From Pseudomonadota bacterium (GTDB lineage Bacteria; Pseudomonadota; Gammaproteobacteria; Burkholderiales; Thiobacillaceae): 21,240 nt of DNA. Position 1 is the stretch's first letter. Each line of letters opens with the position of its first letter. The position numbers and the translations under genes were made by a program. The stretch spans positions 1 to 21,240 of the forward strand of contig JAKBJA010000105.1 of assembly GCA_021836225.1 (NCBI GenBank), written 5' to 3'. The notes below the pieces were generated by a model, which had not been told where the DNA came from, did no database searches, and saw nothing but the letters and a program-made list of their open reading frames with translations. Below are positions 7,264 to 13,539 of the stretch, one piece after another.

Positions 7264-8238
7264 ATGCAAGAACCCATTTTTTCCCTGCTGGACGTCGAAC
7301 GCACCTACGAGTTGCGCGGACGCGGCTGGTTTCACCGTGCATCGCGGCAGCTCAAGGCGCTCGACGGCGTGCGCCTGGACCTGCAGCGGGGCGACACCCT
7401 CGCCCTGGTGGGCGAAAGCGGCTCCGGCAAATCCACCCTCATCCGTCTCATGCTCGGTCTCGAACCGGCCAGCGACGGTCGCGTGCTGTACGGACAGCGC
7501 GACCTCGCCCAACTCGATGCGGAAGAACGGAAACGCTTCGCGCGGGAAGTCGCGTTCATCTACCAGAATGCCCGCGGTTCGATGAACCCGCGCATGCGCA
7601 TCGAGGACATCCTGGCCGAACCGATCCGCCTGCACCGGCTGTGCGCGGAAACCGCCCTCCCCGGACGCGTCGCGGCGCTGCTGGATCGTGTCGGTTTGCC
7701 CGCCGGCCTGCTGCAGCGTTTTCCGGGTGAACTGTCCGGCGGGCAGATTCGTCGAGTCGCCATTGCACGCGCCCTGGCCGCCGAACCCCAGGTCATCATG
7801 GCCGACGAATCGGTGGCGGGACTCGATGTCTCGGTCCAGGCCCAGGTGCTCAACCTCCTGCGCGACCTGTGCCGAGAATCCGGCATCACGCTCGTGTTCA
7901 TCACGCACGACCTCGGCGTGGCGAGCTATCTGTGCGAAAAGATCGCCGTGCTTTATCTGGGGCGCATCGTCGAGCAGGGGCCGACCGAGGCCATCCTCAA
8001 CGCCCCGCGCCATCCTTACACGCGTGCGCTGCTGCAGGCCTTTCCCCGCTTCGACGCCCCGCTCAAGGCCTCGTTGAGCGGCGAAATACCGAGTCCGGTC
8101 GATCTTCCCAAAGGGTGCCGCTTCGCCGGACGCTGTTCCGAGGCGCAGGCCGCCTGCCGCGAAACTGACCCGGCCCTGACCATGTTCGATGCGGACCGAC
8201 AGGTGGCCTGCCTGTTTCCGGTCGCGGGCGCACGATGA
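7264..8238 (+). CDS. ABC transporter ATP-binding protein, DppF type
   Basis: The 324-residue second ATPase pairs with the preceding one. Walker A is GESGSGKST (50-58), the Q-loop region is IYQNARGSMNP, the signature is LSGGQIRRVAIARAL (from 157), and Walker B reads VIMADESVAGLD. The usual DEP is DES here, but the catalytic Glu182 remains. The C-terminal region has GCRFAGRCSEAQAAC, as in DppF/OppF. ATG 7264 lies eight bases after the upstream stop, preceded by TTAGGTAAG. The frame is open much further upstream only because it overlaps the earlier genes. The end overlaps the next gene's start by four bases (ATGA). Confidence 0.92.
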   Translation: MQEPIFSLLDVERTYELRGRGWFHRASRQLKALDGVRLDLQRGDTLALVGESGSGKSTLIRLMLGLEPASDGRVLYGQRDLAQLDAEERKRFAREVAFIYQNARGSMNPRMRIEDILAEPIRLHRLCAETALPGRVAALLDRVGLPAGLLQRFPGELSGGQIRRVAIARALAAEPQVIMADESVAGLDVSVQAQVLNLLRDLCRESGITLVFITHDLGVASYLCEKIAVLYLGRIVEQGPTEAILNAPRHPYTRALLQAFPRFDAPLKASLSGEIPSPVDLPKGCRFAGRCSEAQAACRETDPALTMFDADRQVACLFPVAGAR

Positions 8239-9833
8239 ACGGGTACGCGTTATCCTCGCGCGGCGTGGTGACGTCGCCGCACCACATCGCCACCGCCGCC
8301 GGCCAGGCGGTCCTCGCAGCCGGCGGCAACGCCATCGAAGCGGCGCTCGCCGTCGGCGCCACCCTCTGCGTCGTCTATCCGCACATGAACAGCCTGGGCG
8401 GGGATGGCTTCTGGCTGCTGTGTGACGAATCAGGCAGGCTGACCGGCCTTGACGGCGCCGGCTCTGCCGGCAAGGCCTATGCCCCCGACTTTTACGCCCG
8501 TCAAGGATTGCAGGCGATTCCCACCCGAGGTCCCCATGCCGCGAATACGGTGGCAGGCCTGGTCTCGGTGTGGGGGGCTGCCCATACGCTCAGCCGCACA
8601 CGCTGGAATGGTCGTTTTTCATGGCAGGACGTGCTCGAACCTGCCAGTGGCCACGCAGAACAAGGCTTCGCGTGCAGCGCCAGCCAGGGTGACTTCCTGA
8701 CGCAAAAGTGGACGGAACTCGGCGGGTTCGGGAATCTGACCGACATCTATGCTTCTGATGGCCAGCCGACGCCGGCAGGCGCGATTTTCCGGCAACCGCA
8801 GTTGGCCGAATCGCTGCGTCTGCTGCAACGGGACGGCGCGGACGGTTTCTATCGTGGCGAGCTCGGACGCCGCGCCGCACAGGGTCTGGCCGATGCCGGC
8901 AGCCTGCTGTCCACCGAAGACCTGGCGGCGTTCCACTGTCGTCAGGTGGCCCCCATCAGCGTGCGCTACCGGAACGGGCTGGCCGTCAACATGCCGCCGC
9001 CTACGCAGGGACTGGCTTCCCTGCTGATACTGGGTCAGCTCGACCATTTTTATCTGGCCCGCTATCCACATCTTTCCGCCGATTACGTGCATCTCGTGGT
9101 CGAAGCGACCAAGCAGGCTTTCCGCCTGCGCGACCGCCACGTGGCCGATCCGGATCACGTCGCCGTGCCGGTCGACGAATTGCTCTCGCCCGCCGCGACC
9201 GCCGACCTCGCCGACGCCATCGATGTGTCCCGCGCAGCGCCCTGGGGCAAGGGCGTGGGGCCGGCGGATACGGTCTGGTTCGGCGTGGTGGACGCAAAAG
9301 GCCGCGCCGTCAGTGCCATCCAGAGCATTTATCACGAATACGGCAGCGGTGTGGTGGCGGGGGAAACCGGCATCCTCTGGCAGAACCGCGGCGCGTCCTT
9401 TTCGCTCGATCCAAGGCACGTCAATGTGCTGAAACCGGGCAAGCGCCCCTTCCACACCCTCAACCCTGCCATGTATCTGGAGAGCGGCCGCCCGCGCCTG
9501 GTCTACGGCACGATGGGCGGCGACGGCCAGCCGCAGACGCAGGCCGCGGTCGCCACGCGCGCGCTGGACTATCGCCTGCCGCTGCCCGAGGTGCTGGACA
9601 GTCCGCGCTGGCTGCTCGGGCGCACCTGGGGGCAGAGCAGCGACAGTTTGAAACTGGAAGGCCGCTTCGCGCCCGAGGTGTTCGACGAACTCGCGAAGCG
9701 GGGACACGTGGTGGAGCGGGTAGAGGATTACGCGCAGATGATGGGGCACGCGGGCGTCATCCGCGTGCTGGACAATGGCGCCTGCGAGGCGGCTTCCGAT
9801 CCGCGCAGCGACGGCGCCGCCGCCGGCGCCTGA
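8235..9833 (+). CDS. Gamma-glutamyltransferase-family Ntn hydrolase, cytoplasmic (possibly HpxW/oxamate amidohydrolase-like)
   Basis: The 532-residue enzyme belongs to the gamma-glutamyltranspeptidase family, which self-cleaves before a Thr that becomes the N-terminal nucleophile. The N-terminal SSRGVVTSPHHIATAAGQAV and the AVGATLCVVYPHMNSLGGDG block are family hallmarks. The predicted catalytic residue is Thr346 in GPADTVWFGVVDAKG. The downstream QNRGASFSLDP, PGKRPFHTLNP and GTMGGDGQPQTQA match the substrate-binding half. No signal peptide is present, unlike classical periplasmic GGT. The TVWFGVVD context resembles, from memory, the HpxW oxamate amidohydrolase branch more than the TTHLSVVD of true GGTs. 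ATG 8235 overlaps the ATPase stop, so it is translationally coupled to the transporter and likely cleaves the imported compound. Substrate is unproven. Confidence 0.85.
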   Translation: MNGYALSSRGVVTSPHHIATAAGQAVLAAGGNAIEAALAVGATLCVVYPHMNSLGGDGFWLLCDESGRLTGLDGAGSAGKAYAPDFYARQGLQAIPTRGPHAANTVAGLVSVWGAAHTLSRTRWNGRFSWQDVLEPASGHAEQGFACSASQGDFLTQKWTELGGFGNLTDIYASDGQPTPAGAIFRQPQLAESLRLLQRDGADGFYRGELGRRAAQGLADAGSLLSTEDLAAFHCRQVAPISVRYRNGLAVNMPPPTQGLASLLILGQLDHFYLARYPHLSADYVHLVVEATKQAFRLRDRHVADPDHVAVPVDELLSPAATADLADAIDVSRAAPWGKGVGPADTVWFGVVDAKGRAVSAIQSIYHEYGSGVVAGETGILWQNRGASFSLDPRHVNVLKPGKRPFHTLNPAMYLESGRPRLVYGTMGGDGQPQTQAAVATRALDYRLPLPEVLDSPRWLLGRTWGQSSDSLKLEGRFAPEVFDELAKRGHVVERVEDYAQMMGHAGVIRVLDNGACEAASDPRSDGAAAGA

Positions 9834-9860
9834 TTCAAACACGAACGCAGAGGAACTCAA

Positions 9861-10658
9861 TTGCTGATGATGGTTTCTTTTCTAAGCCTGGGCCTGATAG
9901 CCGGACTGCTCGCCGGCATGCTCGGGATCGGCGGCGGGGTCGTGGTCGTCCCGGCCCTGATCTGGATTTTCCAGCACCACGGCCTGCCGCCGGAGATCAT
10001 TCCGCACCTGGCCATCGGCACCTCACTGGCCGCCATCGTGTTCACCTCGATGTCGGCCATCTGGGCGCAGCAGAGGCGCCGCGCCATCGACTGGCCGGTG
10101 GTACGCCTGCTTGTCCCCGCTACACTACTTGGCGGGTTCGCCAGCGGCTACCTGGCGGGTTTCATCCCGGCGGCCATGCTGAAGGGATTCTTCGCTGCGT
10201 TCCTGCTCTTCGTCGGCACCCAGTTCATGCTGGACTGGAAACCCGCGGCACACTGGCGTCTGCCGGGGCGAGGCGGCTTGTGGGGCGTCGGTCTCGGCAT
10301 CGGTTCGCTGTCGGCGCTGCTCGGCATCGGCGGCGGCAACATCACCGTGCCTTTCCTGCATGCCTGCAATCTCGAACTCAAGCGTGCAATCGCCATCTCC
10401 ACCGCGTTGGGTTTGCCGATCGCGCTGTTTGGCGCGGCGGGCTTTGTATTGTCCGGATGGGGACACGCTCTGCTGCCGTCCGGCACCGTGGGCTATGTGT
10501 CGCTCCCTGCGCTGGCGGCAATCGCCGGCGCCGCCATGCTGACGGCACCGCTCGGCGTGCGCCTGGCGCACGACTTGCCGGTCAAGCGGCTCAAGCGGAT
10601 TTTTGGCGTGCTGGTACTGGCGATATCGCTGCGCATGCTGTGGGACGTGCTGGCATAG
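9861..10658 (+). CDS. TSUP family transporter (TauE/SafE type)
   Basis: The 265-residue polytopic membrane protein has about eight hydrophobic segments and the internal duplication typical of the family. Each half contains a GIGGG motif: GMLGIGGGVVVVPAL near the N-terminus and ALLGIGGGNITVPFL in the middle. Family members move small organic or sulfur-containing anions such as sulfite, sulfoacetate or taurine-derived products, usually outward. The best start is TTG 9861, with GAGGA six bases upstream. ATG 9867 would leave a 12-base spacing. The 27-base gap from the hydrolase suggests the same operon, so it may export a product of that enzyme. Confidence 0.88.
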   Translation: MLMMVSFLSLGLIAGLLAGMLGIGGGVVVVPALIWIFQHHGLPPEIIPHLAIGTSLAAIVFTSMSAIWAQQRRRAIDWPVVRLLVPATLLGGFASGYLAGFIPAAMLKGFFAAFLLFVGTQFMLDWKPAAHWRLPGRGGLWGVGLGIGSLSALLGIGGGNITVPFLHACNLELKRAIAISTALGLPIALFGAAGFVLSGWGHALLPSGTVGYVSLPALAAIAGAAMLTAPLGVRLAHDLPVKRLKRIFGVLVLAISLRMLWDVLA

Positions 10659-10679
10659 GTGGCCGAAAAGGGGACACGT

Positions 10680-11126
10680 ATGAACGATCTGGATCAGAAG
10701 GTTCTCGCCATGCTGGTCGACGACGGCCGCATGAGCTTCGCCGACATCGCCCGCGAACTGGGCATTTCCCGGGTTCATGCCCGTGATCGGGTGCAGCGCC
10801 TGATCGACGAAGGCATCATCGAAAAATTCACCGTTATCGTGAACCCGGAAAAAGTCGGCACGCTGGTCTCGGCCTTCTTCGATGTCGAGGTCGACCCGCA
10901 GGGGATCGAAATGGTCGCCGAAGACCTGGCCCGGCAACCCGAGGTCAGAAGCCTCTACATCATGAGCGACATGACCAGTTTGCATATTCACACCCTGACC
11001 GAGGACAACACGGCGCTCGAGGATTTTGTTCGGCGCAACCTGTTTTCGCGCCGTCACGTCGTCAAGGTGAACTGCAAGCTGCTGCTCAGCCGGGTGAAAA
11101 ACCGGCGTGGCGGGCCGCGCATTTAG
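10680..11126 (+). CDS. Lrp/AsnC-family transcriptional regulator
   Basis: The 148-residue regulator starts MNDLDQKVLAMLVDDGRMSF, the standard AsnC opening. A helix-turn-helix follows (ADIARELGISRVHARDRVQR), then the linker IIEKFTVIVNPEKVG and a RAM-type ligand-binding fold. Family members form dimers to octamers and sense amino acids or related metabolites. The gene is 21 bases after the exporter gene and last in the unit, so it probably controls the operon. ATG 10680 with GGGG upstream is preferred over GTG 10659, which would add seven residues without a family match. Confidence 0.9.
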   Translation: MNDLDQKVLAMLVDDGRMSFADIARELGISRVHARDRVQRLIDEGIIEKFTVIVNPEKVGTLVSAFFDVEVDPQGIEMVAEDLARQPEVRSLYIMSDMTSLHIHTLTEDNTALEDFVRRNLFSRRHVVKVNCKLLLSRVKNRRGGPRI

Positions 11127-11269
11127 GAATCTCCATGACTCGCACAATTTGAACGGGCGAGTGCGCAATGAGTTGATCCTGATAGGTGGTTCCGCGGTCT
11201 GTGCATACTGCGACGATTGCATTGCCGGGTACTATCTGGCTTCGCCCACTCCACAGAAGCAAGCGCAGA
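11127..11269. other. Intergenic region before hflX
   Basis: This 143-base gap has no recognisable terminator for the upstream operon and no strong sigma-70 promoter. TTGATC occurs at 11173-11178, but no -10 element lies at a normal distance. hflX could be partly read through from the operon. Confidence 0.4.
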
Positions 11270-12664
11270 ATGCAAAGCGAAGTCAAAGAAGCCCCCCAGT
11301 ACGCCATCGTGGCAGCAGTGCAGCTGCCGGGCGTGAGCGACGTCGAGTTCGAGGCGTCGCTGACCGAGCTGCGCGAGCTGGCCAAGACGCTGGGGTTCAC
11401 GGTCACCCGCACGTTCATGCAAAAGCGCGCCGGCTTCGACTCGACGGCGTATCTGGGCGTGGGCAAGCGGCAGGAGATCCGCCGCTTCGTCAACAGCACG
11501 CCGGGCGACGAAACCGGGCCCGACCGCGAACCACAGAATCCCCTGCATCGCCTCTCCAACTTCGTCGAGGAGCTGGACGACGAGGTCTCGCCCCATCCGA
11601 TCGACGTCCTCTTCGTCGACCACGAGATCTCGCCGTCGCAGGCGCGCAATCTCGAAAAAGAGGCCGGCTGTCAGGTGATGGACCGCACCATGGTCATCCT
11701 CGAGATTTTCCACCGCAACGCGCGCTCCCCCGCCGCGCGCGCACAGGTAGAGATCGCGCGCCTGGGCTACATGGCGCCGCGCCTGCGCGAGGCGGCGAAG
11801 CTCGCGGGGCCGCAGGGGCGGCAGCGCAGCGGCGTCGGCGGGCGCGGCGCCGGCGAGTCGCACACCGAGCTGGACAAGCGCAAGATCCGCGACCGCATCG
11901 CCGAACTGCAGAAGGAGATCGCCGCGATGGACGCGGATCGCAGGACGCAGCGCGCCCGGCGGCAAGCGCACCAGGGGCTCGCCAGCGTGGCGCTGGTCGG
12001 CTACACCAACGCCGGCAAGTCCACCCTGATGCGCGCGCTCACCGGCAGCGAGGTGCTGGTCGCCAACAAGCTCTTTGCCACGCTCGACACCACGGTGCGC
12101 ACCCTGTATCCCGAGAGCATCCCGCGCGTGCTGGTCAGCGACACGGTCGGCTTCATCAAGAATCTGCCGCACGGACTGGTCGCGTCGTTCAAGTCGACGC
12201 TCGAAGAGGCGCTCGATGCGTCGCTGCTGCTCCACGTCATCGATGCGAGCGATCCCGGCTTCGAACGGCAGATCGAAACCACCGAAGACGTCCTCAACGA
12301 GATCGGTGCGCAGGACGTTCCGCGCTTGCGCATCTTCAACAAGATCGACCACGTCGGCGACGCCGCGGCGCAGGCCGAATGCGAAGCCGCGCTGCGCGCC
12401 CGCTACCCCGATTGCATCGTAATGAGCGCGCGCCGTCCTGAAGACGTCGCGAAACTGCACAGGGCGATCGTTGCATTCTTCCAGCGGGATCTTGTCGAGG
12501 CCGAGCTTTTTCTGCCCTGGTCGGCCCAGCAGTTGCGCGGGGAAATATTCGCGCGCTGCGAGGTGCTGGCGGAGCGCGCCGACGATGAGGGTGCGTTCTT
12601 CAGCGTCCGCGGCGAGCAGGGAGCCCTGGATAGCCTGCGCGAGCAGCTCGGCCAGGCACGATGA
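11270..12664 (+). CDS. hflX: GTPase HflX
   Basis: The 464-residue GTPase binds the 50S ribosomal subunit and, in studied bacteria, splits stalled or stress-inactivated ribosomes. The HflX N-terminal domain is visible: FDSTAYLGVGKRQEI, later DVLFVDHEISPSQARNLEKE and the QVMDRTMVILEIFHRNARS block. The glycine-rich linker GRQRSGVGGRGAGESHTELD follows, then a coiled stretch. G-domain motifs are GYTNAGKST (G1, 244-252), DTVG (G3, 291-294) and NKID (G4, 357-360). ATG 11270 is chosen because the residues encoded upstream to 11186 are not family-like. The ribosome site is weak. The gene is not beside hfq, its common neighbour, and it ends in a strong terminator. Confidence 0.92.
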   Translation: MQSEVKEAPQYAIVAAVQLPGVSDVEFEASLTELRELAKTLGFTVTRTFMQKRAGFDSTAYLGVGKRQEIRRFVNSTPGDETGPDREPQNPLHRLSNFVEELDDEVSPHPIDVLFVDHEISPSQARNLEKEAGCQVMDRTMVILEIFHRNARSPAARAQVEIARLGYMAPRLREAAKLAGPQGRQRSGVGGRGAGESHTELDKRKIRDRIAELQKEIAAMDADRRTQRARRQAHQGLASVALVGYTNAGKSTLMRALTGSEVLVANKLFATLDTTVRTLYPESIPRVLVSDTVGFIKNLPHGLVASFKSTLEEALDASLLLHVIDASDPGFERQIETTEDVLNEIGAQDVPRLRIFNKIDHVGDAAAQAECEAALRARYPDCIVMSARRPEDVAKLHRAIVAFFQRDLVEAELFLPWSAQQLRGEIFARCEVLAERADDEGAFFSVRGEQGALDSLREQLGQAR

Positions 12665-12693
12665 GCTGATCACATGTAGCAGGAGCAAATACG

Positions 12694-12722
12694 AAAGGCC
12701 CGCATCGCTGCGGGCCTTTTTT
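12694..12722 (+). terminator. Rho-independent terminator after hflX
   Basis: An 11-bp perfect stem (12694-12704 with 12709-12719) closes a TCGC loop and is followed by a run of T. It lies 30 bases after the hflX stop. Stem, loop and flanks are nearly identical to the terminator after tRNA-Asn at 265-293. Confidence 0.92.
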
Positions 12723-12741
12723 CATTTCCTGCCTTTTTGAC

Positions 12742-13182
12742 TTAGGCTCGCTGGGAGTCACACTCCGTTTTAGGAGGGAGCCCCTGCAAGATGTTGCCTG
12801 GCACGGGACGGGAAAAGAACGTTCGGGTCACCAGATCGAGCGAAAAGGGTTCCTTGAGATTCCACGGAAACAGCGACACACAGCGCGCCATCGTGCAGTA
12901 ACCAAATATCAATTGTGCCCACGTTCCCACGGTAGGGATCCAGTAAACGATCTGCATCGATTTCGGCAGCGCAACGAGGAGGAGGATCAAATACCAGAAT
13001 CTGACCTGGACCGGGAATGCAGCGATGCTGCGCTCGCGTATCGTGAAGTGTATTAACTGAATCACAGTGAGACCGATGGCAAGGGAAAATCCGATTGGGT
13101 GCCCTGCAACACCCGCTGTGAGCAGGCACGCGGTGATAAACCAGTACCACCAGCTCAATTCCTTGTAATCGACCATAAACAT
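12742..13182 (-). CDS. Conserved membrane protein of unknown function
   Basis: The 146-residue protein has three or four hydrophobic segments: WWYWFITACLLTAGVAG, then FSLAIGLTVIQLIHF, FWYLILLLVALP and a weaker WIPTVGTWAQLIFGY. A conserved-looking tail runs from CVSLFPWNLKEPFSLDL to PVPGNILQGLPP. I recall similar hypothetical proteins in Betaproteobacteria but no assigned function. ATG 13182 is chosen because a perfect AGGAGGG lies five bases upstream on that strand (13188-13194). The frame opens ten codons earlier without a ribosome site. It is convergent with hflX and divergent from the FeoB-like gene. Confidence 0.8.
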   Translation of the reverse strand: MFMVDYKELSWWYWFITACLLTAGVAGHPIGFSLAIGLTVIQLIHFTIRERSIAAFPVQVRFWYLILLLVALPKSMQIVYWIPTVGTWAQLIFGYCTMARCVSLFPWNLKEPFSLDLVTRTFFSRPVPGNILQGLPPKTECDSQRA

Positions 13183-13332
13183 CTGATCCCTCCTTTGGTT
13201 TCCATTGCACAAAACGGTTAATCAAAGAGCACCGTGGGTCCCGAGATTTTTAAATATTGAGACAGGCGCCATGGCTGTTGTTCTTGATTGTTATAGATCA
13301 GGTTTCATAACCCGGAGCCCGTATTGTAAAAG

Positions 13333-13357
13333 TGGCTCGCATTTATGCGGGCCATTT
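13333..13357 (+). terminator. Stand-alone terminator-like hairpin
   Basis: A 9-bp stem with one G-T pair (TGGCTCGCA at 13333-13341 with TGCGGGCCA at 13346-13354) closes a TTTA loop and is followed by TTT. No plus-strand gene lies immediately upstream, because hflX already has its own terminator. It may end a short unannotated transcript or be a decayed copy of the shared terminator type. Confidence 0.45.
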
Positions 13358-13476
13358 GCATTTCTTGATTTCAGGCCACGCAGCTGCGATGGGCTGGTCA
13401 CGCGAGTCTTCCTTGTCGACGCGGGCGGCATGAGCTGGATGTGCAGGGATGGCACGGACGCTGGTCAGGGCAAGGA

Positions 13477-13505
13477 TTGACAGCCACACCAGAAACCCCT
13501 ATTAA
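13477..13505 (+). promoter_or_regulatory. Sigma-70 promoter of the FeoB-like gene
   Basis: A perfect TTGACA at 13477-13482 and TATTAA at 13500-13505 are separated by 17 bases. The predicted start, near 13512, falls inside the adjoining Fur box. The leader would be only about 28 bases. Confidence 0.7.
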
Positions 13506-13520
13506 TGAGAAACATTCTCA
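13506..13520. promoter_or_regulatory. Fur box
   Basis: TGAGAAACATTCTCA is a 7-1-7 inverted repeat with only one mismatch. It fits the Fur consensus core TGATAAT-N-ATTATCA in its Gammaproteobacterial and Betaproteobacterial variants (TGAGAAT/ATTCTCA). It starts directly after the -10 element, so bound Fur-Fe(II) would block initiation and repress the downstream iron-transporter-like gene when iron is plentiful. Confidence 0.8.
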
Positions 13521-13539
13521 TATTAGATATCGCTAATTA

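Larger units (their letters stand above)
13183..13539. other. Divergent intergenic region between the membrane protein and the FeoB-like gene
   Basis: This 357-base region holds the ribosome site of the minus-strand gene, a stand-alone hairpin at 13333-13354, and the promoter and Fur box of the plus-strand gene at its right end. I see no further coding sequence that I trust. Confidence 0.65.

Noticed and set aside
11113..11269. Terminator or promoter between the Lrp/AsnC gene and hflX
   Set aside because: No stable hairpin with a T-tract and no correctly spaced -35/-10 pair were found.
13281..13298. FNR-like site (TTGAT...ATCAG)
   Set aside because: The halves are eight bases apart instead of the required four.
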